64,000 nt of DNA from JADLCX01 sp964630785 (GTDB lineage: Bacteria; Planctomycetota; Phycisphaerae; Phycisphaerales; UBA1924), in contig CAZVZG010000014.1 in assembly GCA_964630785.1 (NCBI GenBank), positions 65,294 to 129,293 of the forward strand, read 5' to 3'. This document shows, one piece after another, positions 1 to 8,627 of this stretch. Numbering within the stretch: position 1 is the stretch's first letter; every line of letters begins with the position of its first letter. Position numbers and translations under genes: made by a program. A model generated the notes under the pieces. That model searched no databases, was not told where the DNA came from, and saw nothing but the letters and a program-made list of their open reading frames with translations.

Positions 1-506
1 AGGTCTCGGTCGGTCGCGATCCCACAACGGCCCATCGCGAAAGTCATCACCGCCGGGCGCTGGCCGTCCATCGCTTCACGAGCGGCCGACACCACGGCCT
101 CGCCGATGCCGGCGAGGTACGGCCCAATCAGGCGGCCGCCCGGCTTGCCGATCTCCGCCGGAGAGATCGACGGGCCGGAGTGCGTGTGCGAGAGAGCGAG
201 CATCAACCGCTCGCTCACCAGCCCGAGCTCGCGGCACACCCGATCGCGGAGATAAGTCGCGCCCTCCGGCCCGCGGAACCAGCCGGCGTCGATCGCGGCG
301 AGCACCAGCGGGAATCCCGGATCCTGAGCAGTACGGATGGTCAGAACCGTGCAAGTCAGCGGCCGATGCACGCCCACGGCGGTATCGGCCGGCGCGGCAC
401 CCCAGTTTCTCGCGTAGATGCCCGTCGGGGGCGTGATGTCTCGTCGGGCCACGCCGATGACGCCCGCGAACGACCGTTCCTTCCACGTAAGTCGGACGCC
501 ACTCAT
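1..506 (-). CDS. Neutral/alkaline ceramidase-like enzyme, N-terminal part (cut by window edge)
   Basis: Reading the minus strand from an ATG at 506 gives an open frame to the window edge (168 codons). It begins MSGVRLTWKERSFAGVIGVA and continues with RRDITPPTGIYARNWG and, further on, ALSHTHSGPS. The opening GVxxxDITPP block and the HTHSGP block are typical of the N-terminal domain of neutral/alkaline non-lysosomal ceramidase-like hydrolases, where the histidines bind zinc; planctomycetes carry many secreted or intracellular relatives of unknown substrate. No signal peptide is visible. The start codon overlaps the stop of the upstream SDR gene (ATGA, 503-506), so the two are probably co-translated in the same sugar-acid operon. 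The C-terminal part is outside the window, so completeness cannot be judged. The family call rests on motifs recognised by eye; the substrate is unknown. Confidence 0.72.
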   Translation of the reverse strand, partial: MSGVRLTWKERSFAGVIGVARRDITPPTGIYARNWGAAPADTAVGVHRPLTCTVLTIRTAQDPGFPLVLAAIDAGWFRGPEGATYLRDRVCRELGLVSERLMLALSHTHSGPSISPAEIGKPGGRLIGPYLAGIGEAVVSAAREAMDGQRPAVMTFAMGRCGIATDRD

Positions 507-1315
507 GCCCCGGGCTCCGCGATCTGTGCGGTCCGTCCGAGCGACAGACCGCCATCCATGAGCAGGACCGATCCGGTGATGTGCGGGCCAGACTCGTCGC
601 ACAAATACGCCACCTGTCGCGCGACCTCTTCAGGTGTGATCATCCGGCCGGTGGGCACTCGGCGCACGGCCTCTTCGCGGGCGCTCGGCCGCTCTCGGAA
701 CACCTTGGCGCTCAGGCCCGCGTCCACGTAGCCGGGCGCGACCTCGTTTACCATGATGCCGCGGGGCGCCAGCTCCAACGCCATGCACCGACAAAGCATC
801 CGAAGCCCAGCCTTCGCGACGCTGTACGCGGGGACGTGCGGATGTGGGACCTCCGCGGCCCAACTCCCCACAAACACAATGCGTCCCGGCTTCTTCGCCG
901 CCAGCATCGCCCGGGCCCCCGCCCGCGCGACGTGGAACGCGCCGTGCAGATTCACCCCCAGCTCGCGCCGCCACTGTTCCGGAGTCATCTCCAGCACGCC
1001 CGCGATCGTCACAGAAGCGGCGTTGACGATCACGATCGTCGGGGTGCCCAGCGCCCGTTCGACGTTCCGCGTCCACCCGTCCACCGACCCGCTGTCGCTC
1101 ACGTCTGTTCGGTCGTACCGCACCGGCGCCGAGCCGCGGCCCTTCGCGATTGCGCCGAGCTGCTGCATGAATTCAGCAGCCCGCGGTTCGTCCGCCAGAT
1201 CGCACAACGCCACGGCCGCACCGCGATCGGCGAGCTCGATGCCCACCGCGCGGCCGATATCACCCAGCCCGCCGCTCACCATCGCCACGTGGTTATGAAG
1301 GGGTGCAGCGCTCAT
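503..1315 (-). CDS. SDR-family NAD(P)-dependent oxidoreductase
   Basis: This 270-residue protein has the classical short-chain dehydrogenase layout: a nucleotide-binding glycine motif SGGLGDIG (residues 14-21), the structural VNAAS at about 98, catalytic S151, and YSVAK with Y164 and K168. The C-terminus has GSVLLMDGG, as in FabG-like enzymes. It should oxidise a hydroxyl or reduce a keto group on a small cytosolic substrate. It lies 6 bp downstream of an enolase-superfamily dehydratase and overlaps a ceramidase-like gene. A role as a 2-keto-3-deoxy-sugar-acid dehydrogenase is therefore reasonable, but that is inferred from context. All catalytic residues are present. Confidence 0.9.
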   Translation of the reverse strand: MSAAPLHNHVAMVSGGLGDIGRAVGIELADRGAAVALCDLADEPRAAEFMQQLGAIAKGRGSAPVRYDRTDVSDSGSVDGWTRNVERALGTPTIVIVNAASVTIAGVLEMTPEQWRRELGVNLHGAFHVARAGARAMLAAKKPGRIVFVGSWAAEVPHPHVPAYSVAKAGLRMLCRCMALELAPRGIMVNEVAPGYVDAGLSAKVFRERPSAREEAVRRVPTGRMITPEEVARQVAYLCDESGPHITGSVLLMDGGLSLGRTAQIAEPGA

Positions 1316-1321
1316 GGTGGT

Positions 1322-2500
1322 TCACCAATCACCCACGCTTCCGTCGGCGTGGAAATGCCGCTGAAGCAACTCCTGCTCGAACGGGTGCCTGCGGATCGCC
1401 GCTTCGTCAAGCTCGATCCCCAGTCCTGGGCGCGTGTTGGGGCGCACAATGCGCCTCCGCGGCTCGATCGTGAAGCCCTCCCGCACGACCTCTTGCCGCC
1501 ACGGCACGTCGTTGTGCACGCTCTCGCAGATGGCGTAGCACGGCGTCGCGAACCCGAGCTCGATCGACGCGGCCGTGCTCACGGGCCCCTGCGGATTGTG
1601 CGGGGCAAGGGCCACGCGGTGCGCCTCCGCCAACGCGGCGATCCGCCGGGCCTCCGTCAGCCCGCCGCAGTGGGTGATGTCCGGTTGCAGCACGCTCGCG
1701 GCTCGGCGGTTGAGCAGTTCCAGAAACGCGTGCTGCCCAACCAGCCGCTCGCCCGTGGCGATAGGCGTGCGCACCGACCGCTGCACTTCGGCAAGCCCGT
1801 CCACGCTCTCGGGCCAGCAGGGCTCCTCGAAGAAGTACAGGTCGAACGGCTCGAGCGCCTTGGCGAAGATCACGCCCATGCGCGGGCTGGGACGCGCGTG
1901 GCAATCCACCATGATGTCGATGTCTGGGCCGACGGCCTCGCGCATGGCCGCGACGCACCGCTCGGCATAACGGACGGGCCGGTTGCCCTCGATGGGCATG
2001 GTCTCGGGAACGGCCATGCTCTTGAAGGCCGTGAAACCGTCGGCCACGGCTCGCTGGGCGAGCTCGGCGAAACGGGGCGCGTCGGAGCACTCCGTGTCGT
2101 AGAAATCTTCCATCCTTCCGCCGCCGAGGTGGCAGTAAAGTCGAACGTAATCACGCACCGGTCCGCCCCAGAGGCGGTGGCACGGGACATCCAGATGCTT
2201 GCCCAGGATGTCCCAGAGCGCGATGTCGATCCCGCTCATGGCGGTTCCGCGCACGATCCCGTTTCCGTGCCAGAAGTGCTGGCGGTACATCATCTGCCAG
2301 AGGTGCTCGATCCGCGTCGGGTCCTCGCCGATGAGTAGTTGAGAGATGTCCTGGATCGCACCCACGACCGAGCGCGTGTGCCACTCCAGCGTCGCTTCAC
2401 CCCAGCCCCACAGGCCGGGTTGGTCGGTCACAACCTTCACGAACACCCAGTTCCGCATCCGGGCGTTGCAGACGTGCGTTTCGATGGCTGTGATCTTCAC
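1322..2500 (-). CDS. Enolase-superfamily sugar-acid dehydratase (galactonate dehydratase-like)
   Basis: The protein has 392 residues, the usual length of mandelate racemase/muconate lactonizing enzymes. The N-terminal capping domain begins MKITAIETHV and contains GWGEATLE. The barrel has metal ligands D199 (in MVDCHARP), E225 (FFEEPC) and E251 (ATGERL), then LQPDITHCGG and H301 in APHNPQGP. The HNPQGP stretch and the overall order resemble D-galactonate dehydratase (DgoD) and related acid-sugar dehydratases, which abstract the proton alpha to the carboxylate and eliminate water to give a 2-keto-3-deoxy acid. The exact sugar acid cannot be read from sequence. It is the first enzyme of the minus-strand arm, 6 bp upstream of an SDR gene, and probably feeds the SDR, aldolase and FAH-type enzymes of this island. 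Confidence 0.87.
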   Translation of the reverse strand: MKITAIETHVCNARMRNWVFVKVVTDQPGLWGWGEATLEWHTRSVVGAIQDISQLLIGEDPTRIEHLWQMMYRQHFWHGNGIVRGTAMSGIDIALWDILGKHLDVPCHRLWGGPVRDYVRLYCHLGGGRMEDFYDTECSDAPRFAELAQRAVADGFTAFKSMAVPETMPIEGNRPVRYAERCVAAMREAVGPDIDIMVDCHARPSPRMGVIFAKALEPFDLYFFEEPCWPESVDGLAEVQRSVRTPIATGERLVGQHAFLELLNRRAASVLQPDITHCGGLTEARRIAALAEAHRVALAPHNPQGPVSTAASIELGFATPCYAICESVHNDVPWRQEVVREGFTIEPRRRIVRPNTRPGLGIELDEAAIRRHPFEQELLQRHFHADGSVGDW

Positions 2501-2547
2501 GGTGCGTGGGCGACCTCCTGGACGTCACCTCGGTCGGTTCGGCCGTT

Positions 2548-4335
2548 TCAAGGGGCCGACGCCGCGGGCGCGTCCGGGGCCCGCGCTTCACACCGGAGCT
2601 GGACCCGGACTTCCGTGCTTCCCTCACCTTTGAGATTCACGGCCACCGTTCCGGGCGACGCCCCGTCCGCGACCGCCGTGATGTCGAACTCGTCGGCGTA
2701 CACCGGGCTGATCGTGAACGAGCCCTTGGGTTCGGTGCGGACCGTCACGCCCATCGCGGTCACTTTCGCACCGCTCACCGGACGGCCATCGGCATCGACC
2801 ACCGTGCCCGTGACCTTGCCCGCAGCGAGCCTCGCATCCGCGGCCGCACGCTCGGACATGCCGGAGGCGAAGTCCTCCGTCGTCACCAACCGCCAGGTCT
2901 GGCCGTGGTCGGACGACATCAGCAGGGCCAGGTAGTGGTTCTCGGCTTCGCCGGTTCCATACTCCTTCTTCTCGTTGCGGTAGCCGTACGAGAGGAAGAT
3001 CCGATCCTTCCGGTCGATGGTCATGGTCTGGTAGTAGATCGAGTACCCGTCCAGCGGCGGCACCAACAGCAGGCGCGAGGTCTCGGGCCACGTGTTGGCG
3101 GCTGCGGGCTTGGATTGGTAGGAGAGCCCCCCGAAGTAGCCCTCGGTGAAGTACGGCTCGGTCCCCTTGTACCACTGCCGGAACACCGCGTGGAGGAGGC
3201 CATCGGCGGTGCACACGAAGCTGAGGTAGCTCTGCCGGCCGCGGTCAACTCCGAACTCGGACCAGCCCTTGGTCACCATGGGAACCGCGTCGGTCATGCC
3301 CTCGGCCGTGGAACGGGGCGCCTTCGAGCGGGCGTACTTGAAGTTCTCGCCGTGACCGCCGGTGATGACGTGCAGGTACCCGCTCGGGTCCATCACGATT
3401 CCCGGGCTGTTGTGGCCGTCGTTGGGCGGATAGGCGAAAGCGCAGAACTGCCGATCCGTAATCTTGTGGGTGTTGGGGTCGAAGGTCGCGATGAAAGTGG
3501 GCGCGCCGGGCACGTAGTTGTTCTCGGTGGTCTCCGCCCACGTAAAGAACGTGCGATCGCCCCCCGAGACCGCGAAGCTGGGGTTTCCCGCGTGGCGCGA
3601 CATGTAGAGGCCGTGGTCGGTCGCGAGCACCGGCTCAGAGAGCGTCAGCGTGCCGCCCTCAAAGCGCGGCTGGATCAGGTACATGTTGTAATGAGCCGTC
3701 CATTGACCGAGCGGGTGGTCGGCGCGCTTGCGGAGTGTCGCGATCAGCGGCGGACGGGTCATGGGCTGCGGGCTGGCGCGGAACTCGATGTTGGCGAATC
3801 CCTCGGGCTTGGAGCCCGGCGCCTCGTTGTTGGGCAGCTCGACAACCTTGAACGTGTCGCCAAGGTCCGTCGAGTAGATGAGCAGGTCGTGGTCCGTGTT
3901 GTCCCGGAGCCGCACCCGCACCAGCGTGTACATGTTGTCGGCGTCGTCGATCGTGATGCAGGCGCCGAAGGTGCCGCCGCCGAACCGGATCGACGCGAAC
4001 GTCGGGTACGCCGCGCGGATCGCCCCGGTGAAATCCCGCCGCACCCAACGTCCGTTCCGGATGGTCTGGATGTACCCCGTAACGTGCTGGTCTACCGTGC
4101 GGCTGCGCAGGTACGGCCGATTCTCGCGGTCGAACGCGGGCACGTTGGGCACGTACCACGGGGCATAGCCCAGGGCTGCTTCGTGCTCGAAAGGGCGCTC
4201 AACAATCGGCAGGTCCACCGGCTGCGCACCCGCGCTCAAGGCGCAAGCGATCGTGGCAAACGATGCCACCAACCATGCCCGCGCGGCCCGCGGGCGGTCA
4301 TGGCGCTGTGCGCCAAGAGGTGTACGGATCATCAT
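2548..4335 (-). CDS. Secreted BNR_4-type beta-propeller protein with C-terminal carboxypeptidase-regulatory-like domain
   Basis: This 595-residue protein has a signal-peptide-like N-terminus (basic start, hydrophobic AWLVASFATIACALSAGAQP, probable cleavage near AGA-Q). The central part carries BNR/propeller features: TTENNYVPGAPTF, then GHNSPGIVMDPSGYLHVITG, then YARS and SSDHGQTWRL. This combination is typical of BNR_4 proteins, a group that includes some polysaccharide lyases. From about residue 490 a KVTGTVVDADGRPVSGAKVT segment forms a carboxypeptidase-regulatory-like beta sandwich, often a surface or spacer domain. The start overlaps the stop of the preceding prepilin-like gene (ATGA at 4332-4335). 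It may bind or cleave a polysaccharide outside the cell or in the periplasm; catalysis is not demonstrated by the sequence. Confidence 0.75.
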   Translation of the reverse strand: MMIRTPLGAQRHDRPRAARAWLVASFATIACALSAGAQPVDLPIVERPFEHEAALGYAPWYVPNVPAFDRENRPYLRSRTVDQHVTGYIQTIRNGRWVRRDFTGAIRAAYPTFASIRFGGGTFGACITIDDADNMYTLVRVRLRDNTDHDLLIYSTDLGDTFKVVELPNNEAPGSKPEGFANIEFRASPQPMTRPPLIATLRKRADHPLGQWTAHYNMYLIQPRFEGGTLTLSEPVLATDHGLYMSRHAGNPSFAVSGGDRTFFTWAETTENNYVPGAPTFIATFDPNTHKITDRQFCAFAYPPNDGHNSPGIVMDPSGYLHVITGGHGENFKYARSKAPRSTAEGMTDAVPMVTKGWSEFGVDRGRQSYLSFVCTADGLLHAVFRQWYKGTEPYFTEGYFGGLSYQSKPAAANTWPETSRLLLVPPLDGYSIYYQTMTIDRKDRIFLSYGYRNEKKEYGTGEAENHYLALLMSSDHGQTWRLVTTEDFASGMSERAAADARLAAGKVTGTVVDADGRPVSGAKVTAMGVTVRTEPKGSFTISPVYADEFDITAVADGASPGTVAVNLKGEGSTEVRVQLRCEARAPDAPAASAP

Positions 4336-5102
4336 CCGCCCTTTCGCTGCAAGTAGATCAGGCGGTCAAACGCCGCCGCGGCCGAGGGCGCCGCCTGGTT
4401 CATCTCCTTGAGCGAGACATTGCCGGCGTGCCCGTCCATCCAGAACACGTTGTGCGTGTTTCCGTGCGGCGCGGGGCCGTAGAGGTCGGGCCGCGCGTCC
4501 GCGTAGGGCTGCCAACCCAGATCGGTGAGCAGCGCGTTTCGCGTGTTCATGGTCGTGCGTGAGTTGCCGAGCTCCTGCGCCCGTACCGGGTGCGTCGGGT
4601 CGGTGAACTGGTCGGGGTTCCAGTACTCCCACCAATAGCTTGCGAAGCGCCCGCCGGGAGAATCCTGCGCCACCGACCACGAGTCGTCGGGGAGAATGCT
4701 CTTGAACGACGGGCAGTAGAACACCCGCGTCGTGCTCATGTACGCGGACTTGTCCTCCCACGGCGCGTTGAGGATCTGCTCGTCGCCCCAGTCCACCAAC
4801 TTCCCGCCCAGACGGTGGAACCAGTCGCAGCCCTGCGTGCTGCGAGGGCTGGCGCCCTTGGGCAAGGGGTAGACCCGCGAGATGCTCTCGTAGTTGGGCG
4901 GCGTCCAGCTCTGGTAATCGTTGGCGTACAGGTGCACGCCCAGGCCGATCTGCCTGAGTTGGCTCACGCACTTGACCGCGCGGGAAGCCTCTCGCGCGCT
5001 GCCCAGTGCGGGCAGCAGGAGCGACACCAGCAGCGCGATGATCGCGATCACCACGAGCAGCTCGATGAGGGTGAACGCCCGATATCCTTCGCTCTTTCTC
5101 AT
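4332..5102 (-). CDS. Prepilin-type N-terminal cleavage/methylation protein (H-X9-DG type)
   Basis: The 256-residue protein starts MRKSEGYRAFTLIELLVVIA, a type IV prepilin/pseudopilin leader with cleavage expected before FTLIEL and a 20-residue hydrophobic helix. The ATG at 5102 is chosen because it gives the usual short basic leader and has GGAG 8-11 bases upstream; the frame stays open upstream but without prepilin character. The globular part carries W, Y and G-rich segments and ends with FWMDGHAGNV, the DG motif seen in planctomycete pseudopilins. Such proteins are thought to be exported and assembled by a type II secretion or pilus-like machine, none of which is encoded here. Its place between the regulator and the BNR protein suggests a job in using an extracellular polymer. 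Confidence 0.85.
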   Translation of the reverse strand: MRKSEGYRAFTLIELLVVIAIIALLVSLLLPALGSAREASRAVKCVSQLRQIGLGVHLYANDYQSWTPPNYESISRVYPLPKGASPRSTQGCDWFHRLGGKLVDWGDEQILNAPWEDKSAYMSTTRVFYCPSFKSILPDDSWSVAQDSPGGRFASYWWEYWNPDQFTDPTHPVRAQELGNSRTTMNTRNALLTDLGWQPYADARPDLYGPAPHGNTHNVFWMDGHAGNVSLKEMNQAAPSAAAAFDRLIYLQRKGG

Positions 5103-5121
5103 GGGGAAGCTCCACCCAGAG

Positions 5122-5141
5122 GCCCGATCGTGCGATCGGGC
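5122..5141. promoter_or_regulatory. Perfect 9-bp inverted repeat in the leader between regulator and prepilin genes
   Basis: GCCCGATCG and its exact complement CGATCGGGC are separated by two bases (TG). The repeat lies in the 76-bp gap between the GntR-LacI regulator stop (5179) and the prepilin start (5102). It has no T-run after it on the minus strand, so it is not a standard terminator. It may be an operator or an mRNA hairpin that separates expression of the regulator from the downstream genes. This reading is inference. Confidence 0.4.
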
Positions 5142-5178
5142 TCGGCTTTGGCCGCGACCGTCCGCGGCGGCAAGAGTG

Positions 5179-6300
5179 TCAGGTCGCCACGGGCGCAAGC
5201 CCGATGGATTGCGAGAGGATCAGTTCCGGCTTGATTCCGAGCGACACCCGCTCCATCGAATGTCTGTAGCCCTCGGTCTGACCGATGAGCGCGTCCATGC
5301 CCAGGCGTGAGAGCCGCACCAGCGGGATCTTGACCACCGCGATCTTCGGCTCGTGCATCGCCGCCTCGGGCGTGTCGTCGAAGGCGATGATCGAGATGTC
5401 CTCGGGCACGCGGAGCTTGACCACCCGCAGCGCGTGCAGCACGGGCGGGGTGATCACGCCGCCGGCGATGACCAGGGCGGTCGGCCGGTCGGGCCGGCGG
5501 AGCAGGTTCTCGATGGTGGACCTGGCCGCGAGAGGCTCGACGCCCACGCGCACGTAGTTCGACATCCCCTCAGGCAGGCCCGCGGCCTTGATCGCGCGCA
5601 GGAATCCGACCTCGCGCTCCGAGGACGCGGGGCCGGGCGAGATCGCGGGCTCCCCCAGCATCGCGATGCGCTTGTGCCCGTAACGGACAAGCAGCTCGGT
5701 CGCGTCGAACGCGCCCGCTTCGTGGTCGACGTAGAACTGCGAGACCCCGTCGGCGTCGAGCCGGTTGTAGATGCTCACCACGGGCATGGTCAGTTTCTCG
5801 GCCACGGCCCGCAGCGAGCGCATCCCATCGTGCGTGAACGGGACCATCACCACGCCGTGGTACCCCGAGATGCTCTCGGGCTTGAACTGTGTGCCGTTGC
5901 GATAGAACTGGAAACTCAGCCGGTATCGCTCGCCGGCCTCTTCGGCCGCGTGGCTGAGCCCTTCGACCAGTTCGTGGGCCACGAAGTTTCCGGGCGTCGC
6001 GCCCTTGGAGTTCATCACGACCAGCAGTTGCCGCAGCGCGGTCTCAGCCGGCGCCTCAACCCGGACCGGGTTGTTCACGAAGCTGCCCTTGCCCGGCTGG
6101 CGACGGACCAGCCCCTGCCGCTGGAGCTCGGCGAGCGCCTGCCGCACGGGTCCGCGGCTGACCCGCATCTGCTCGCAGAGCTCCGACTCCGACGCGATGG
6201 GCGCGCCGTGCGGGAGCGCCCCGGACTCGATCTCCCGGCGGATCGCGTGCAGGATGGCTTCGTACTTCGGCCTTGAACGTTCGAGCGTGGTGGGTTTCAA
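5179..6300 (-). CDS. GntR-type HTH fused to LacI-type ligand-binding domain (AraR-like regulator)
   Basis: The protein has 373 residues when started at TTG 6300, which is preceded by CAGGGGGTCACAGG (AGGGGG as ribosome binding site). The frame stays open further upstream, but that stretch is proline- and glycine-rich and not domain-like. Residues 1-75 form a GntR winged helix (YEAILHAIRREIESGALP, then SESELCEQMRVSRGPVRQAL and GKGSFV). The rest is a periplasmic-binding-protein-like sugar sensor of the LacI family (GYHGVVMVPF, VVSIYNRLDADGVSQF, YVDHEAGAFDATELLV, GHKRIAMLG, DISIIAFDD). This chimera matches AraR-type regulators, which usually repress sugar-utilisation genes until a sugar binds. 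It lies at the junction of the two arms of the catabolic island and is the best candidate local regulator. Confidence 0.85.
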   Translation of the reverse strand: MKPTTLERSRPKYEAILHAIRREIESGALPHGAPIASESELCEQMRVSRGPVRQALAELQRQGLVRRQPGKGSFVNNPVRVEAPAETALRQLLVVMNSKGATPGNFVAHELVEGLSHAAEEAGERYRLSFQFYRNGTQFKPESISGYHGVVMVPFTHDGMRSLRAVAEKLTMPVVSIYNRLDADGVSQFYVDHEAGAFDATELLVRYGHKRIAMLGEPAISPGPASSEREVGFLRAIKAAGLPEGMSNYVRVGVEPLAARSTIENLLRRPDRPTALVIAGGVITPPVLHALRVVKLRVPEDISIIAFDDTPEAAMHEPKIAVVKIPLVRLSRLGMDALIGQTEGYRHSMERVSLGIKPELILSQSIGLAPVAT

Positions 6301-6453
6301 CCTGTGACCCCCTGAGTTCCAGAACCCGACGGCCGCGACGGGAGTGGCCGAGTCGGGCGTTCCCGTTCTGTGTCCCCCGACGCCGCCGCCCTTTGCGGGA
6401 GCGGGCGGCGGCGCCGGGGTCCTGAACCACACCAGTCGCTGTTCGACGTGTGC

Positions 6454-7221
6454 TCACGCCCGCCGACGACGGGCCAGCAACACGCCGAAGAGCCCCAACC
6501 CGGTCGCGGTGCCGGGTGTCGGAATGTACTCGATGAGCAGGTGGGGGCGTCGGGCATCGTCGCCAAACTCCGTGTTGTACGCGCGGAACACGCCATCCGT
6601 GACGTCGCCGCCGTTGGTGTCGAGCAACGGGTTACCCGCCGGCCCCTGGATGGACAGACCGTAGTTCGGCGAGCCGCCGCTGGCCCAGTTCGTGTACACG
6701 GACGTGATGTCCCAGAAGATCTGCACGCCGCCCGTGGTTGGCGAGTTGACGACGATCGTGCTGACCGGCGTGGTGGCATAGTCCGTGCCGGCGGCCATGC
6801 CGGGGGTCGACCAGGGAGTTCCGGCCGAACGCTCGTTCCAGTTCGAGGTGGTCTCGCTCCACGACTCGAGCATCTGGTGCACCGAGAACGGGTGCGGCAC
6901 CACGGCGTTGCCGTTGTTGACGTCGATGAAGGTGTATTGCTGGGTGGTGAGCCGCAGTTGAACGTTGGTGATCGTCGACCCGGCGGGGAGAGTCGGCAGG
7001 CTGAACTGGATGATGGGCCGGGCCTGATCCAGGGCCGCTCCGCGGTTGTCGTAGTAGAACAGCCCGCTTCCGGCAAAGTTTGAGGTCGGTCCGTTGTTGT
7101 ACAGGAAGTTGTCCGCGGCATTGGTGTCGTTGAGCACCACGTCGAGCAAGTCGGCGTGGGCCGTCGCACCCAAAGCCCCCCCGAGCACGAGCAGCAGCAC
7201 CGGCACACAAGTCCTTTTCAT
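6454..7221 (-). CDS. Secreted DNRLRE-domain protein with PEP-CTERM-like sorting tail
   Basis: The 255-residue protein starts at ATG 7221, with GGAGAG seven bases upstream, giving MKRTCVPVLLLVLGGALGAT and a clear signal peptide ending at THADL. The middle has a DNRLRE-like pattern: ARPIIQFSLPTLPAGSTITN, VQLRLT, then ESWSETTSNWNER, IFWDITSVYTNWASG and RPHLLIEY. The tail IPTPGTATGLGLFGVLLARR plus RRA is a PEP-CTERM-like signal: a proline-containing motif, one hydrophobic helix and a basic end. It should be exported and anchored or processed at the envelope. It is divergent from the 2-hydroxyacid dehydrogenase gene and has a good upstream promoter. The function may be adhesion or substrate binding; this is not shown by sequence. 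Confidence 0.83.
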   Translation of the reverse strand: MKRTCVPVLLLVLGGALGATAHADLLDVVLNDTNAADNFLYNNGPTSNFAGSGLFYYDNRGAALDQARPIIQFSLPTLPAGSTITNVQLRLTTQQYTFIDVNNGNAVVPHPFSVHQMLESWSETTSNWNERSAGTPWSTPGMAAGTDYATTPVSTIVVNSPTTGGVQIFWDITSVYTNWASGGSPNYGLSIQGPAGNPLLDTNGGDVTDGVFRAYNTEFGDDARRPHLLIEYIPTPGTATGLGLFGVLLARRRRA

Positions 7222-7322
7222 CGCTCTCTCCTCTGAACAGAAGGAAACTCGCCCGAACGCGTCGCCCGGCCTCCTCTCTCGATGGACGGGCGTACTCTCC
7301 ATGTCAAGGTAACCGCCCCCCG

Positions 7323-7350
7323 CGAATAGTGCAAGTCAATGACCTGTCAA
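7323..7350 (-). promoter_or_regulatory. Candidate sigma-70-type promoter for the DNRLRE gene
   Basis: On the minus strand a perfect -35 TTGACA (7345-7350) is followed after 16 bases by TATTCG (7323-7328), which fits a weak -10. Transcription would begin near 7316, about 95 bases before the DNRLRE start codon at 7221. A short palindrome TGACCTGTCA (7340-7349) overlaps the -35 box and could be a regulator site. The -10 match is imperfect, so this is a candidate only. Confidence 0.4.
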
Positions 7351-7451
7351 TACACTGGATTTTTTGCGGGCACGGCTCGGATGGGGTAAGGTTCGTGTAT
7401 GGATCGCCTGAAACCGGGCACCCCGACCGGCGACGCTCCGGAGGCCCCTTG

Positions 7452-8456
7452 ATGGACGTGGTTTTCCTGCTCACGACCCCGATGCTGGATCTGTGCTTCG
7501 ATTCGGCCGACTTGGCCCGCCTGGGCGGCCACCGCGTGGTGCTCAGCGGGACGAACGATCCGGCACGTTTGGCCGAGTTCTGGGATTCGCACGCGTTCCG
7601 AGCGGACGTGTTGATCACAGGTTGGAAGACCCCGCCGCTCACGGAAGGTGCGCTGGACAAGGCGCCCCGCTTGCGTGGGGTTCTGCACGCCGCGGGTTCC
7701 ACCCGGCACCTGCTTCCTAAATCGGTGTGGGAAAGAGGCTTGCGCATCGCTTCCGCGCGTGAAGCGTTGGCAATCGGCGTCGCAGAGACGACCTTGGGTA
7801 TGGTGATCGCCGGGCTCAAGGGCTTCTTCCCGGCCGCGAGGTACGCCCGCGAGGGCGGCTGGCTCATCGACAACGACACCGTGCACGGCCATCGCATCCG
7901 GGAGATGTACAAGAGCACGATCGGCGTGATCGGGATGAGCAAATCAGGACGACACCTGATCCGCCTGTTGCGGAACTTCGAGGTCAAGATTCTGGTCACC
8001 GATCCGCACGTGAGCGCGGAGGAAATCGAACACCACGGCGCCGAACCGGTCGAGCTCGACGAACTGATGGGCCACTCCGATGTTGTGGCCCTTTTGGCCC
8101 CGTCATTGCCGGAAACGCGGGGGATGCTGGGCGCTCGCCAGTTCCGGCTCATGCGTGACGGCTGCATCTTCATCAACACGGCACGAGGCGACATCGTCGA
8201 CGAGGACGCGCTGGCGGCCGAGCTCTCCACCGGGCGGATCTCCGCGTTCATCGACGTGACGCACCCCGAGCCACCCCGCCCAGATCATCCATTCCGTTGC
8301 CTGCCCAACGTCGTTCTGACCCCCCACCTGGCCGGCGCGGTCGGCAACGGGTGCCGGCGCATCGGCCGGAGCATCGTGGACCAGGTTCTCGAGTTTGCCG
8401 CCGGCAAGCCCATGCACGGCGAGATCTCTGCCCGGCAGTGGGCGATTCTGGCCTGA
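7452..8456 (+). CDS. D-isomer-specific 2-hydroxyacid dehydrogenase family protein
   Basis: The 334-residue protein starts at ATG 7452, with a perfect GGAGG seven bases upstream; the frame extends further upstream without a usable site. It has the D-2-hydroxyacid dehydrogenase fold: a cofactor-binding segment TIGVIGMSKSG (about 157-166), catalytic R245 in NTARG, E273 in THPEP and H292 in TPHLAGA. The glycine-rich loop reads GMSKSG instead of GxGxxG, so cofactor binding may be altered, though related planctomycete proteins show such variation. It probably interconverts a 2-keto and a 2-hydroxy acid in the cytosol. It is the first gene of the plus-strand arm, before a sodium:solute symporter. 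Confidence 0.85.
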   Translation: MDVVFLLTTPMLDLCFDSADLARLGGHRVVLSGTNDPARLAEFWDSHAFRADVLITGWKTPPLTEGALDKAPRLRGVLHAAGSTRHLLPKSVWERGLRIASAREALAIGVAETTLGMVIAGLKGFFPAARYAREGGWLIDNDTVHGHRIREMYKSTIGVIGMSKSGRHLIRLLRNFEVKILVTDPHVSAEEIEHHGAEPVELDELMGHSDVVALLAPSLPETRGMLGARQFRLMRDGCIFINTARGDIVDEDALAAELSTGRISAFIDVTHPEPPRPDHPFRCLPNVVLTPHLAGAVGNGCRRIGRSIVDQVLEFAAGKPMHGEISARQWAILA

Positions 8457-8511
8457 TCCGAATCCCCAGGATCGGGGTCAGACTCAATTCCGAAAGAAGG
8501 TTGTTGGCATG

Positions 8512-8528
8512 ACCAGTAATGTACTGGT
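8512..8528. promoter_or_regulatory. Candidate operator upstream of the symporter gene
   Basis: ACCAGTA (8512-8518) and TACTGGT (8522-8528) form a perfect 7-bp inverted repeat around a 3-base centre. It lies 100 bp before the symporter start and 56 bp after the dehydrogenase stop. Its size and symmetry fit a dimeric GntR or LacI-type regulator, and one is encoded at 5179-6300. Just upstream, 8465-8495 holds CCCCAGGATCGGGG and a GGGGTCAGACTCAATTCC stretch, a motif often seen near REP-type repeats. Binding is inference. Confidence 0.45.
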
Positions 8529-8627
8529 ATGCTCGACGGGTGACCGCGATCCGGACTTGCCGCGGCGCCCCTCCCGCTTCTCTGGGGCGCCGCGTTGGTC
8601 GGAGGGTGGTCGTGCGAGCACGGACCC

